Positions 12,401 through 25,536 of a DNA stretch of 64,000 nt are shown here, piece by piece. How positions within the stretch are numbered: the first letter of the stretch is position 1; every line of letters starts with the position of its first letter. Below the pieces are notes generated by a model. The model had not been told where the DNA came from. It ran no database searches and worked only from the letters and a program-made list of their open reading frames with translations. The translations under genes were made by a program, and so were the position numbers. The stretch spans positions 38,696 through 102,695 of the forward strand of contig QANU01054459.1 in NCBI GenBank assembly GCA_003254905.1. The letters run 5' to 3'. This DNA comes from Nissolia schottii (Eukaryota; Streptophyta; Magnoliopsida; Fabales; Fabaceae).

Positions 12401-13254
12401 ATGCATTTTGTTGTTATGTTAAAAGTGTATACTCATCCACAAATTTCAATTTGTAGGAGTGGTTTTCTGCTGTTGTGGCAAACTGGCAACTGTGGATACC
12501 TTTTCAATTTTTCAACTTTAGATTTGTTCCTCAGCAATTTCAGGTTAGACTGACAGACCTGACTGTATATGCAAATTGGGATTTTGACAATCTGTTCATC
12601 TCTCTGAATCCTTTTGGAGTTACATTATAGAGAATGACTGCTAGTTTTCTTTCTTCAAATTCATTTGAATGCGTCTGGTTTCTGTTTTTTCAATTGCATT
12701 TAATGGAATTTCAAAATTCTTGAAAGACGAATTTTTTATTGATCTGTCTAATATGCAAAATCAGACACACAAGGCACACCTTTGTATCCTTTTATTAGTT
12801 GAACAATGGTAGAAAACAGTACATATGGAAGGCATTATTTGTTTGCATTTCTTTCTTCATCTTGCACCATGTTACGATCTCAGGGACACATCTTGGTGGC
12901 CCTTTGTTTCTTGAAGTATTTGCACATGACATTGAGATGCCATTTGTTCATTGTTTCCATCACGCGCACAGTTTCATTGGGAAGTTCTCATATGCCAGAT
13001 ATTGAGTTACCTAAGGCTTTTCTGACACTTACAGATGGATATTTTCCCCCTTGCCACTACATGTTTTCTTTGTTGACATTACTGTAGGATCTTTAGTTTT
13101 CTTCAATGTTCTTAGATCTGCTGCTTCATTTTCTAGTTCACTGTTTCTTTTAAAAAACGTGAAAAAATTTCAGGTCCTTGCTGCTAATGTTCTTGCTTTG
13201 GTATGGAATGTTATTCTCTCATTTAAGGCACACAAAGAAGTTCTTCAAAAATAG
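9405..13254 (+). CDS. Mpv17/PMP22-family membrane protein, plastid-type leader, seven exons
   Basis: Exons: 9405-9733, 10443-10530, 11629-11723, 12072-12144, 12255-12347, 12457-12543, 13174-13254. Joined they keep frame and give 281 residues with a TAG stop. Residues 1 to about 68 are rich in Ser, Arg and Leu and poor in acidic residues, like a chloroplast transit peptide. Residues 73-101 are a Gly/Ser linker. The Mpv17 domain runs from W110 to the end: WYLNLLGKYPVAVKAITSA, GDLVCQ, the VGPTLHFWYLYL region, and the hallmark NWQLWIPFQFFNF...VP followed by ALVWNVILS near the C-terminus. The family consists of small four-helix proteins of organelle inner membranes or peroxisomes, linked to membrane permeability and organelle maintenance; the exact substrate is unknown. 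All introns are GT-AG except intron 4, which appears to start with GC (CAG|GCAGGA). The 5' flank is only ~255 bp before a Mutator-like element. Family assignment is firm; plastid targeting is inferred. Confidence 0.93.
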
Positions 13255-16200
13255 GTATGCTTTTTTATATTCAATGAATGCAGAAGGCCTAATTTTTAAC
13301 TAGCTTCATTACTTCAGGAATTCAAATACACACGAGCATATGAAGCACGAAGCAAAAAGATTTTTTTTTTCCTGTTGCCTAAGTGACTTAAACCTCTCTT
13401 TGGAAAAAGACTGTTGTTATTATTTTTGTGTTCATGCTGCCGCTAGCCAACTGCCAAGTTCTTTCCTCTATTTTTTTTTCTTTTTTTGTTCGTAGGTGCA
13501 GTGAATGGCATATTTATGCACAAATATCTTAGGGAGAGGACCAAGGTTTAAAGAAGGCAGCCATTGAGAGTCTCTTACTCGTGAGATGCCTCGGGAGTTA
13601 GTCTCAGTAATACCTGTGAGGATACCCTGTTAGAAGACCAATATATGTGTATTGCCTTAACAACAATTGGAAACCCCTTGGAGCATCTTAACCAATAATA
13701 AATACTTTATTAAATAGAAGTGAAGGAAAGAACATTGGGGAATGACAAGTTACAAGTTACTGAAAAATCTAAGAATAGCAAAGAAATAATTAGGACTTGT
13801 GTTAACTCTTACATCAGGGTGTGACTGACTCAATCAGCAACGCCACACAAAGAACCTTGCTTTTAATTTGATGTCTAATAAGTCTGCAGTTTGGCAAGTT
13901 ACCGTGAACCTTTTTATTGGAAACACTTGCAGGCATGTTTGAAGGCACAACACTCTTTTGTATTTTTCATCTTTTCATTTTTATAGCTTTGCTGAGCATG
14001 CTTAACTAATGCCGCAATAATCTTCATCATCGTCGTTGCGAACAACATTTAATCATTTTATATTCCGTTCTTCATTCTCCAGAAGCATTCAGGCGAGGAA
14101 CTGTCCGAGGAGGTTGCGTAGCTGTATCCGAGTCTTATAAAACATGTCTGGTAATTTACATGAATGTGAAAACTAGCAAAGTCCTATAAACACGCATGTA
14201 GAATTTTTGTATACAGGTTATTGTTTTAGCCTTCTCCTTCTGCTTATCATTTCCCTCACTCAGACCACAAAGAACTATTTTCTTTTTCGGTATTTTACCA
14301 CGAATTATCCTTGAGGTTGGTCAAATTGCACCCCATCCAAACCTTGTGCAAAATTACACTTCATCCCATTTTTTTTTGGGTCAATTAAGTTTTTGTTTTC
14401 ATTTCTTTTTCCTGTATTTTTTGTTTATTATTTTCTTCGTAAAAATCATGAAATAAAAAGTAATATTTTATTTTTTTCACTATTTTCTTCATAAACTTTT
14501 GAAAAATAAAAATACATGAAGTGAAAATCGAAACATAACATGTCATTAGTAATTAGTCATAATAAAAAATTGGAGTGAAATGTAATTTTATGCATAGTTT
14601 GGAGTAGAGTGCAATTTTGACAAACTTCAAGAGTGGTTTGTTCAATTTACTCCTTTTCAATTAAGAAAGATTAAAAAAGGATGGTTTTCTGAGGATTTGT
14701 TTCTTTTGAAAGATTATGAAATCTATCTTCACGATTGGCAATAACTATGTAATTAAATGGCTTGAAACACAGCAACAGCCTCAAAATATGGCTTTTTTTT
14801 CCTTGAAAATTAGTATTCAATTGGACTAGGGAGCCAGGTTTAATTTGTAGAGGGTAATGTCTGGATAAAAAACAAAGAAAAGTGTTTTTCTTTTGCTTTT
14901 TGGATCAAGATGCTTTTCTTTTGCTTAGAAGTTTCACGTAGAAAAAAGAGGCACGGAATACAGCCCAATATGGATAAAGGCGTGGGTGGGGTCTATAGAA
15001 GGATAAGAAATTCAGACAGGAGAAAAAAAAGGAGTATAAGAAATTAATGGCGCAATTTTTAAGAATACACCTTTTTTCTTTATTTTGCTTTCTCGATCCA
15101 TGGCCAGAAGTTTGTATAGATGATTATATACCATACATTATAAAGTGATTATCATATTCATTTATTTTGATGAGACGGAGGATAAATAATGCTTGACTAG
15201 GAGAATTTTTTCAAGTTTAATTGGTCATCTCAAGTTTTCTAATACCTGTTTACCAAATTTACTTGGTTGAATGATTTATGTAAATGATTTGCTTAATGAG
15301 TTTAAACAATATATGTTGGCAATGCAATATATATATATATAGTCATTTAATTAAATTTTATCACATAAATAAAAATTTAATTAATTTTTTTATTCATTAT
15401 TTGAAAGATGAGTATATATAATAATTTGATTGGATATGTAAAAAAATTTATACAATATTAACGTCTAACGGTAAAAGTTCAACTATTCTGTAAGCCTTTT
15501 ATCACACTACACAAGTTCATTCCGAAACAGGACAAAATGTTTTAGTGGAATAGTTGTACAAATGTTAGATATTTTTGACTAAAGCACCAAAGGCGACAAA
15601 GATGATGCACCTGTAACTGTACTTGTGGGAAAATATTCGACAGCGTGTGTGAATGCGCCATGCCAAATTTGAGGTTGTTAGTTGTTATTCAACTAATGTC
15701 AGAAATCAGAATTCACGAGACTCAACAAAGGATACTGCATCGAACGAGCAGGGAAACATACTTTTGCGCAAAGGAAACATTGATTATAGATGTCATTTAT
15801 AGTCTCACTTGTTGTCGTAACTTATTTGCAGTTCTAGTTCTTTCGTAACTCTGTTTAATATGACAAGCTAATAAAAACATGATAACACAATAATGATAAT
15901 GAAATGAAAATTTCTCACTCTAGCTACTTTATATTTATATACTTCACATGTTTATTTATATAGGTTATTTTTTTTACTTTTTAATACATCTTTTAAATTA
16001 ATGTATATAGATATAATTGTATCTAAATATATTCATCTATAAAAAAAAAAACAATAACCCATATATAAGTGAATGAAGCTAGTGTTTTTTTAACATTCAA
16101 TTATAATAAGACTTATTTTACATGTTACAACTTACAAACCTACATCGTATTTTATCACACAGAGAGATAAAATGACATGATAGAGGCTCTCCTGTATATT

Positions 16201-16344
16201 ATAGATTTATAGATTAACTATTATAATTGATATCAAAATTTGATTCAACTCAATTGAAAGGTTAGTTTTCAAGTCAAAGAGGGGACAATTTTTTTATTGG
16301 AACTGTCCTGATGGAAAAGCTTGATAGATTAATTAATTGAGCAA
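13255..16344. other. 3' flank of the Mpv17-like gene and intergenic DNA
   Basis: No further gene seen. The first few hundred bases probably contain the 3' UTR. One inverted-repeat MITE lies at 14289-14653. The rest is AT-rich, with a short (TA)n run near 15330-15340. Confidence 0.5.
14289..14653. mobile_element. 365-bp inverted-repeat MITE
   Basis: The left arm begins GGTATTTTACCACGAATTATC and the right arm, reversed, begins GGAGTAAATTGAACAAACCA. Both continue into a 'GTCAAA(A)TTGCAC(C/T)C' phrase, giving imperfect inverted ends of roughly 80 bp. The pentamer ttttc flanks both sides (14284-14288 and 14654-14658). There is no coding capacity. The superfamily is uncertain. Confidence 0.6.
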
Positions 16345-17085
16345 ATGTGCTTATATACAACTATACAAGAGATTTCCAATACTAACTACCACTGGATAAC
16401 AGATCTCTAAAAATATGATTAAAATGGACCTCCCAATCCCTCTGAGAATATTCCTAATATTATTAACGACATTTGCTTCTGTATGTAATGTAGAAACATT
16501 CCCGGTCACAAGACATCCACACCCTTCTACACCCAATATATATCCCAAGCCATGATAAACACTCATGAGCTCCGCATGAGTGATGGTAGAGAATCTTAGG
16601 CTAGTCGCAAAGCTCCAAAAAAAGACACTTGAATCATCTCTAATGACATCTATCCCTGCTGCACGGGACAAGGAAACAACTGACCCATCCGAATTGGAAA
16701 ATATTACCGTTACAGTAACAGAGGATTAGAGCGATGAAGTTGAGTGACTATTCTCTCTAAGCAGAAAAAAAGGAATTAACACGATGCCAAAACTTATGAA
16801 TCAAATTAAGAGAGCCTATTTTCTGACAATCAAAAATTGATCTGAACTCTTTTCCTGCCTAAGAAAATGCACACCAACACCAAACACAAAACATCCAGCA
16901 TAGTCCCCCACCATATTCATATTTTTAAGATTAATCAGCAACCATTCAACCAGATCAACGTCAAAAAAACTTAGAAATAATATTGGCGGCCTAAAACCTG
17001 TTGCCAAATGCTGGAGCAATCACAAATAGCATGCAGCGATATCTCATCAAACAGTCCGCGCCTCTGAATTGGAGAATATAATATT
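16345..17085 (-). pseudogene. LINE (non-LTR retrotransposon) remnant: zf-RVT and RNase H-like region
   Basis: Reading the minus strand from about 17085 to 16345, broken frames carry the C-terminal signature of plant LINE polyproteins. First comes a zinc-binding 'SLHAICDCSSIWQQVLG' segment near 17050-16990, then 'DLVEWLLINLKN', then an RNase H-like stretch (about 16671-16480) with 'IRDDSSVFFWSFATSL' and 'ITHAELMSVYHGL', which includes the conserved acidic positions of RVT_3 domains. Stops and frameshifts separate the pieces and no reverse transcriptase core is visible, so this is a dead 3' fragment. Confidence 0.75.
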
Positions 17086-17251
17086 CCCTTAATAAATGAG
17101 TGTAAAATGTAATATATTTGTGTAGAATCCTTGACAAATACAAAATATATGTTCTCTCTTAAATTATAGTCTCTCAATCTAATTTTATTTATCATGTTTT
17201 ATTCAAATATTTATCCATGATTACTTGTCATTTTATTAAATTAAAAAAGTA

Positions 17252-17277
17252 TTATATATATATATATATATATATAT
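17252..17277. repeat. (TA)n microsatellite
   Basis: About 13 uninterrupted TA dinucleotides in AT-rich surroundings. Confidence 0.95.
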
Positions 17278-17489
17278 TTACCAACAAATTATATCCCTAT
17301 TAATTTCTAATTCACCCAATGACACCTAGTAGTTATAATACTAATTACTCAAAGTTGATTTAGTATGTACACTCTATATCTTTTCTAATTTGTGCTAATT
17401 AAATGACTTATTAATATGTATGTTTTCGTCAAAACTAAGAAATATAAGTGAATAAATAGACTAATAAAAAAAATTGCAAATGTAAGTCT

Positions 17490-18315
17490 CAATTTTCTTG
17501 TAATATCTTTGCAATACCACATTTTCTTTAGATTTCTGGCGTGCTTCCTTTTGATTTTGGTGCAACACTACGCTTCCTTCAAATTCTCGTGCAACGCTGT
17601 GTTTTCTACAAATTCTACTGCAACACCACGTTTCCTTAAGATTCTCGTATAACACCACACTTGCTTTAGGCTCCTGTGCAACATTGAACTTACTTCATGT
17701 TCGTGTGAAACACCATATTTCTTCATATTCCTATGAAAGGCCTGGTTTCCTTCAGGTTCTTGTACAATATCACGTTTCCTTCAGACTCTGGTGCAAAACT
17801 ACACTTCTTTCAAGTTTTTGTGCAACATCATGTTTCCTTTATATTCTCGTGTAATGTCATGCTTCCTTCAAATTTTCATGCAACACCGTGCTTCCTTCAA
17901 GTTTTTGTGCAATGTCGTGTTTCCTCCATGTTCCTATGCAACACCGCATTTCCTTTAGATTTCTGTGCAACGTCACATGTCTTTTAGATTCTCGTGAAAT
18001 GTCAAGCTTCCTTCAGGTTCTCGTGCAACGACACACTTCCTTCAAATTCTCGAGAAACACCATGCTTCATTCAAATTCCCATGCAATGCCATGATTTTTT
18101 TTTTTTCTGATTCCTATGCAACGTCTTGTTCCCTTCAAATTCCCCTACAACACCGCATTTCCTTCAGATTCTCATGCAACGCCCCACACACTTTTATCAT
18201 ATTATGATTCAGCATCATGCTTCCTTCGAATTCTAGTGCTGCCACTCTTCCTTTGGATTCATGTACAGTGCCTAGCTTCCTTCTTACTCTCGTGCAACAC
18301 CTTACTTCCTTCTAA
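17490..18315. repeat. 29-bp degenerate minisatellite, about 28 copies
   Basis: The array is built of a unit close to 'tgcaacaccacgcttcc' followed by 'ttcaaattctcg', repeated at a 29-bp period. Neighbouring units differ at several positions, so the array is old. Because 29 is not a multiple of three, each strand shows overlapping pseudo-open frames cycling through all phases; these are artefacts of the repeat and not genes. A few units near 18090-18120 and 18180-18220 are disrupted by small insertions. Confidence 0.9.
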
Positions 18316-18317
18316 TG

Positions 18318-18610
18318 GAAATAAATACACCTGAGAATAAAGTCACATAAATAAGTAGGTTGATGAGTTAGGTTTCCTAGACATTTTTCTTATAATAAAT
18401 ACACCTGAGCAATAAAATCACATAAGTGATATTTAGTTTTGTTCAACAAAAATATTTGTCTTTAAAAATGTTAAGAGTCATTCATAAAATAAATATGTTA
18501 AAAATAAATTGATCAATTAGGTGTCGCAAACATTTTTTTATAATAAACACACTTGAACAATAAAATCACATAAATGATATTTAGTTTTATTCAACAAAAA
18601 TATTTTAATA
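18318..18610. repeat. Two- to three-copy direct repeat, ~150-bp unit
   Basis: The phrase 'aataaatacacctgag...aataaa.tcacataa' recurs at about 18320, 18394 and 18541. The second and third copies extend together through 'gatatttagttttgttcaac' and 'aaaaatattt', giving a unit of roughly 150 bp. It adjoins the 29-bp minisatellite. Confidence 0.75.
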
Positions 18611-18908
18611 TAATTTTTTTGAGTAAAAGTATTTTAATATAATTGACTAACTGTATCCTCAACGTTACAAAAAAAAAATGTATCTTCAAAATAAATAAAA
18701 AATCTAAAGGACAAAAGTAAAGGACCCCACTAAAATAATGTATAGTATTGTTTTAATCTTAGAGTAGTTGTTTTGGAAACTCTGAAATGTATGAGATGTG
18801 TACATTTGTGGGACCCACCAATAATGAGTGGAAATTTGATGATGTGTAGGAGGGTGATTGGAGAATAGTAGCTCAATAGTTGTTTTGGTTTTCTTCACAT
18901 TATAAAGT

Positions 18909-20118
18909 GGTTCCTTCTAAGGTTCACCCTTAGAATTTGGGTGAATGATTCATTTTTTACTACGGGAGCATTTGCATTTAGCCTCACTTTTTAAATGTAG
19001 CTAAACATATTTTAAAAATATAGCTAAATGCATTTTCCATTTTACCCTCGCATCACCACTACTACCTTAACCACCACAATCACCTTAACACCACCACCAG
19101 AACCACCTTAACTCACCCTAAACCTTAACCATCACCTTAACCACAACCGCAACCACCACTTTAACTAGGGGTGCACACGGGTCGGGTCGGGTAGGACCCG
19201 CTCGTGTCACAGACTCGACTCGACGTCCGGCGGGCGGGTCGGGTCGGGTAAAAAACGCAACTTTTTTATGGGTTCCTGCCAGACCCGCCACCCGTCCGGG
19301 TCGGGTAGGTTTTGGCGAGTTGGCGGGTGACCTGCCCTCTTTTTTTTTGTTGAAAAAACTATTATTTTAAACCAGAGCCCACAGCCCACACAGAACCCAC
19401 AGCCCCCCAACCCCCCCCACACACAGAGCAAACAGCAAACAGAAACAGGCAAAATTAGGGTTAAATTAGGGAAAATAAATCAACCTTCTAATCAGAGAGT
19501 GGAGACACGGTGGCGAGCTGGCGGAGGTCCGAGGGATACAGTGGGTGGTGGTGATGCGTCTAGCAGCGGGAGACGAAGCGTTGGTGGTTGCGGGGTCGCG
19601 GGGTGGGGTCGGTGATGGCAGACTCGGAGTAAAAAATACAAAAATAACCTTAAGGACCATGATATAAAATTAACAGCAAATCTGGAGTGACATCTCTATG
19701 AGAAAAAAAAATGAAACAAACAAGGAAAAAGTTTCAAAATGTAGCAAAGGCCAAAAGGGAAAAAGGAACAAACATTCAAGTTCCTTCCTCTGCAATATTT
19801 TATAAGTTTTGGACTTTGAAGGAATCCAATTAAAGAAACACAAATAAGTGGGGTGTAGAGATGTGGCAGGGGAGAACAACAATGGTGTAAGGAGGATAGG
19901 ATAGTGTGGGGGCGGTGGTGGCATAGGGAAGAAGGATGGCGTGGAGACGGTGGAGGCAGTGAGGTGTAGTAATTTAGGAGAGAGAAGAGAATATAGATGA
20001 GTGAGAGCGAGGGGTAAAAAATACAAAAATAACCTTAAGGACCATGATATACCCAAAATTTTTGACAAGGTGAATCATTAATTTACCCAAATTCTAAGGA
20101 TGAACCTTAGAAGGCGCC
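18909..20118. mobile_element. Non-autonomous Mutator-like element, ~1.2 kb
   Basis: The inverted ends read GGTTCCTTCTAAGGTTCACC on the left and, reversed, GGCGCCTTCTAAGGTTCATC on the right; the similarity continues through 'CTTAGAATTTGGGT'. The 9-bp flanks ttataaagt (18900-18908) and ttataaaga (20119-20127) agree at eight positions, the duplication length of Mutator elements. There is no transposase. An internal phrase 'taaaaaatacaaaaataacc' is repeated near 19630 and 20015. A GC-rich patch starting TAGGGGTGCACACGGGTCGGG at 19166 resembles the end of a hAT-type element, but its other end was not found. Confidence 0.7.
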
Positions 20119-20129
20119 TTATAAAGAGT

Positions 20130-20379
20130 TATGATATTTTAATCATTTTATAAAAGAGAATTACTTAAAATGTGTTTACATAAATGAATAAAATAAATTT
20201 GTGTCTCTATATGATATTAAAATTGCAATACTAGGGCAGATTGCTAAATAAATAAAAGTATTAACTGATTTTTAATAGAAAAGAGAAAGATGTAAATAAT
20301 AAGTAGATAAATCTTAAAAATTAAAGATTATATTATTTTTTGGTATATAGTAAATTCTAAAATTTTAACATATGTCATA

Positions 20380-20416
<37 letters not shown>

Positions 20417-22267
20417 TTACCCGTAATTTTGTTTTAATAATACTCAAAAATATATATTCTCTAAATTAATAACATTTTTAATTAATTGTAAAAAAATATA
20501 AAAATGAATAAATTTATATATTGAATGTAAAATATAAATTAATTTCTATTGGCTGAAAATTGGAGCGTGGAAATTAAAAATATTTAGATAATAAAAAAAT
20601 TAGAATGTTTATAATTAAAAATATTAGACCATTAAAAAATTAGAATACAATTGATATGGAAATATTATAGATTAGTACTAAATAGATAAGTGGGTCTCAT
20701 AAAATTATTTCATCTAATTACAATGAATTAAATTTTTAAAATTGAATTTGAGTTGCGAATGTGTTTGGTGCTTTTATTACGAAATGATGAAGCAAGCATG
20801 AGGTCATGACTCAAGGGTGTGGGGACAGAAGAGGGGCATACATGTCAAAGATCATTAATTAATAAAAGAGATCTGTTGTAGAAACACAGACACCTTTGAC
20901 AATGACGTTAAAAAGTCACAGGACACGTCAACCATTGCAACCCTACAACGCTACAACTACTTTGGTCAACAAGTTACAACCTATTCCTCCACTCCTCCCT
21001 ATGTCCAAAGATTCTCTCTCACGCCCACTGATTAATGAAACTATTATTGAATGACCCACAAAAAAATAAAAATAAACTATTGTTAGCTAGCTACTGTACT
21101 CGTTATGAATTTATCTGTGTCAAGCTTTTTCTCTTCATTCTTTATTCCCTGTGCCAACCATATTTTATAATGACAGTTTTATTTTGAGAAAAGCTAACCA
21201 GTGCAAGTTGAGAAAATAAAAATGATAAATTTTTATTAAAAAAATAAGACTTTTGAATCTTAATGACATTAAATGTATATTAAAAACTTTAAAATTTATC
21301 ACTTTATTTCTTCAGCAATGCGAAATAGCTTGAAGAATCTTTTGTGCGAAATGTGCGAATTAGTGTTTCAATGGGCGAGATTACAAAGAAAATGAAAATC
21401 GTGGAAGTAGTAGATCAATCTACTGGTAGTTAAAATTCTCAGATATATTTGCACTTACATTTTTTATTAATAAATCTTTTTCTTCTTTCTTTAACTAATG
21501 TACATATGGACCAGTTAACAAAACTTATTATTAGAGTAATACTAGATTTTCCTAACTCAGTCTCGTAGCAGTTAAATGAAGGAAAAATAAATGATTTTTT
21601 AGTAAGATTTTAAGACACTGATTTGTATATACTTTCACTTCAATATTTAATAATTTAAAGGATGATTAAGAGAATAAGTGAGTCAGAGGACGCATAGTGT
21701 CTATGATTAATTAGAGGATTGGATTGCTTATTAACTCGCGTAAGTTTACTTAAAAATATCTCTGTTATACCTAATACCTTCTGTTTTAATTCACAATCAT
21801 ACATTCTTTAACAAAGTCCTCTTTAATTTTACTTGAGAATAGAATGTAGAGTTTTATAATTCCACACTAATAAAAAATTTCAGATTTAATTATGTCCATG
21901 TTGTTAGAACGTTGTAACTAAAGTCGTGTATTTGTGCTATCAAGCTCACCTTTTAATGTTATCAAATTCAACTTTAGAGGCTCTAGAAGCATTCCGTGCC
22001 AAAGCTGATTTGAATTTCATTAATTTGTCTCCTAGCCAAAATTATGAAGAAAAGTTAGAATGTAGTAGCCCCTGCACTAGTATGTATGAAATTGAAAACA
22101 CTATACTCACACAAACAAATCTCTCACTTTGTTTCATTGATAATGAATTTTAGACAACTTGTGTTACTTCTGGGACATGGAAATACACAAGTTTCCATAT
22201 TAAAAAAAATATATTTTTTAATAATCAAATCAATATTTTTAATAGAGTAATATTCCACCCTTCTAGT
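20130..22267. other. AT-rich intergenic DNA, no gene seen
   Basis: Contains only short frames without recognisable motifs, plus the (TA)n run at 20382-20413. Confidence 0.5.
20382..20413. repeat. (TA)n microsatellite
   Basis: Sixteen uninterrupted TA dinucleotides. Confidence 0.95.
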
Positions 22268-22974
22268 TAGGGGTGTAATGGGCCGGGTTTATCTTTATTC
22301 GAACCCGACCCTATATTAAGATCAGACCGATTTTGAATACCCAAATCTAACCCCAGATCCGAATAGACTCAATCATCTTTGGGCCGAGTTAAAACTCGGA
22401 TTTAGACCGGGCCCAAAACTAGCCAATGTTATCTCAAACTAAAAAATAAAAAAATGAAATCCATTAAAAAATGAAGTTGAAAAAATTGCAAACTAATTAT
22501 TTCATTTCTCATTTTGCTTCCTATTTGAATAAGCATCATAGTTCCCAACTAAACACCCATTAATTTCAAACACAACAACAAAAAGACATAAAATTTATAA
22601 TCTTAGCATTCTCATTCAAACTTCCATAGTTTTAATGCACAACACAAACAACAAAAAAATAATGGGTGCGCTCATTAAGATGCATAAACTAAGAAAATTA
22701 TACATACTTCATGAGCTAGGTTTCTACTTTCTACACACTAAAATAGCCATATGGTTTAGCTATAATAGATTATTCAAAAAATGTTGCACGATAAAATGTA
22801 CATTGGCTGGGTTGGGTCGGGTTTTCCTTTATCCGAACCTGACCCTACATTTTGACCGGGCCAATTTTAAAGACCCAAACCCAGCCCTAGACCCAAATAG
22901 ACCCAATCATCTTTGGACACAATGCTTCGGGCCGATTCAGGTTAGTAGGCCGGACCAGGTTTTGTACGCCCCTA
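22268..22974. mobile_element. hAT-type non-autonomous element, ~0.7 kb
   Basis: Begins TAGGGGTGTAATGGGCCGGG and ends, reversed, TAGGGGCGTACAAAACCTGG, the TAGGG(G)TG-type ends of plant hAT MITEs. Both subterminal zones are rich in 'ggccggg' and 'gacccaa' blocks, also repeated near 22800-22910. Flanking octamers (cttctagt and cttcaaga) agree only in part, so the target duplication has decayed. The 165-codon open frame across it is read-through. Confidence 0.6.
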
Positions 22975-23096
22975 CTTCAAGAAATCGAATACCGAAAGAA
23001 AGAGAGGGATTCAGGGATGAATCTAAAAAATGTATAAAGGGGGTCAAAATTTATATAATGCCATTAAATAAATATTATAATATATTATTAAATAAT

Positions 23097-23127
<31 letters not shown>
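23097..23127. repeat. Compound (TA)n(TG)n microsatellite
   Basis: A short TA run passes directly into about nine TG dinucleotides. Confidence 0.9.
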
Positions 23128-23777
23128 ATTGATATATAGAATTTTTTTTAAATTTATAAAATTAGTCAATATAAAATTTTTGTTGTCAATTTTTTTAATA
23201 ATCCTCTTATTTTATAAGTTAAAAGAGACGAGTAGAAAAACAAAACATTTTCATTTTATTTATGATTTTTTTATATTATTCATACTTGCAAAATGCCTAT
23301 TAATAGTAGCATTTGAAATGAAAAGAGTCAATATCAAATAAATACAACAAAAATTTAAAAATATTACAAATTATTCTTATAAACAATTGGTACATATAAC
23401 TCAGAGATTGACGTAACATCAATTTAATAATGTTAAGCTTGTGTGATGCTTAGTGAAGTTAATGGGATAAAATGGTTCTACTAATTCACATTGATAATTG
23501 AAACATCATTTTTTATATTTTCTATATGAATGAAAATAGAGATAAACATTTTATAATTTATTGTAGTTGAATTTGTCATTAAAATTTTTATAATTGAGTG
23601 CAAAAGGAGGAAATATTAAAGTAAAAGAGTAAAACTTATAAGAAAGTCTATAGGGTGAGATGAGTTATTTAGTTAGTTAAAATTTAAATGAGTAAACAAA
23701 GAAAAATTGAAGTTATTGGGAGTAGAAAGAAGGATCAAGAAGTTAATACTTTATATTACATATGAAATCTGATATTA

Positions 23778-24287
23778 NNNNNNNNNNNNNNNNNNNNNNN
23801 NNNNNNNNNNNNNNNNNNNNNNNNNNNNNNNNNNNNNNNNNNNNNNNNNNNNNNNNNNNNNNNNNNNNNNNNNNNNNNNNNNNNNNNNNNNNNNNNNNNN
23901 NNNNNNNNNNNNNNNNNNNNNNNNNNNNNNNNNNNNNNNNNNNNNNNNNNNNNNNNNNNNNNNNNNNNNNNNNNNNNNNNNNNNNNNNNNNNNNNNNNNN
24001 NNNNNNNNNNNNNNNNNNNNNNNNNNNNNNNNNNNNNNNNNNNNNNNNNNNNNNNNNNNNNNNNNNNNNNNNNNNNNNNNNNNNNNNNNNNNNNNNNNNN
24101 NNNNNNNNNNNNNNNNNNNNNNNNNNNNNNNNNNNNNNNNNNNNNNNNNNNNNNNNNNNNNNNNNNNNNNNNNNNNNNNNNNNNNNNNNNNNNNNNNNNN
24201 NNNNNNNNNNNNNNNNNNNNNNNNNNNNNNNNNNNNNNNNNNNNNNNNNNNNNNNNNNNNNNNNNNNNNNNNNNNNNNNNNNNNNNN
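23778..24287. other. Assembly gap (510 Ns)
   Basis: A run of unknown bases. Open frames crossing it are meaningless. What the gap hides cannot be judged; the flanks are AT-rich non-coding DNA. Confidence 1.
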
Positions 24288-25503
24288 ATATAACTATTTT
24301 TTTTATATAGGTACTGCAAATCGCATTCAAAACTCCATAAGAGACAGAGATCAAATATACAAAATTGTCCTCATGCACACCCATAACACAGCTAATTTGT
24401 AGACCCACCATGTACAAAATCCATCTCATCAAACTTCACACCATTAATTGTACTCAATTTTTTGTACAACACCAATCAATACCAAAGCTTATTCTTATCC
24501 ACCAGTATTATTCCAAGATCTAGAGTACCCTAACCAATCCTGATTTATTCCTTGAGCATGCCCTATTTTCATAAGCACCACCATTTGCTATGAGGATGTT
24601 TCCAAGGATACTTCCACAATCATGGTCACTCTTTAATGACTAGGCCAAAATTTATTGCAGGTTGGCACTCACCTTCTTTGATATCGATTAATATCACATA
24701 TTATACTCGTTTTTCTTTAGTTTATAAGTTAACACTCGTCTTTTTTAATTTATTTAGAGTTTATACAAATAAACAATGATTATCCTAAATTCTAAATATT
24801 CAATTTTTAAAATTTAAAAAAATGTAAAATGATTAATTTACTTTCAATTATTTATTTTATTTTCATTTAAGTGTCATGGAACATTAAATGATAACCTTAA
24901 ACTTTTAAAAATTATTTGCAAATAAATGAAGCAAGTGTGTGAATTTTGAAAATTAGCGGATGGCAAATGTATAAATTGATGATGAACGTCAAGAGACGTT
25001 GATAGAATTTATCATAATTTTTTTAAAAAGAAAATAACAAATTGAACTATCTGAAAGGAGTGAATTAGGTGAGTAATATTCCATAAAGAAACAATATTAA
25101 TTATGATGATTATTTAAAAATTTTATAAATAATTATACTCACAAAAAAAAGTGTGAGTTTATTATAACGAGTCTATCATAAATTTTATACTATCATGAAT
25201 ATAATTGTTTAAATTTTATTTAAAATAACTTGTTATATATATAGTAATGACGCAACTCCGTATATAGTGTAAGATTCTCCTTGAATGAAAGATGACTGTT
25301 ACTATAATGAATGGAGCAGCACCGTCCGTTGACCTGGATTGATTGTTATCCGATGATAAATGAATGAATGAATTGGACGGTGTCAGATCATGGATCATCA
25401 TCATCAATTCACGATGTATGCATGGCTGATCACTGACAGCTCAAAGAAAGTGATCCACGTCGTGTCTTGATCTGTGATGGATGGTGTGAACGGGTCTATG
25501 ATC

Positions 25504-25536
<33 letters not shown>

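Noticed and set aside
17490..18315. Possible CRISPR-like array
   Set aside because: Direct head-to-tail minisatellite without unique spacers, in a plant nuclear context.
17733..18334. Overlapping Phe/Cys-rich frames
   Set aside because: Produced by the 29-bp minisatellite, which opens all three phases.
22635..23132. 165-residue plus-strand frame
   Set aside because: It runs through the right part of a hAT element and into a TG microsatellite; no domain.
23743..24432. Long frames through unknown bases
   Set aside because: Created by the 510-base N gap.
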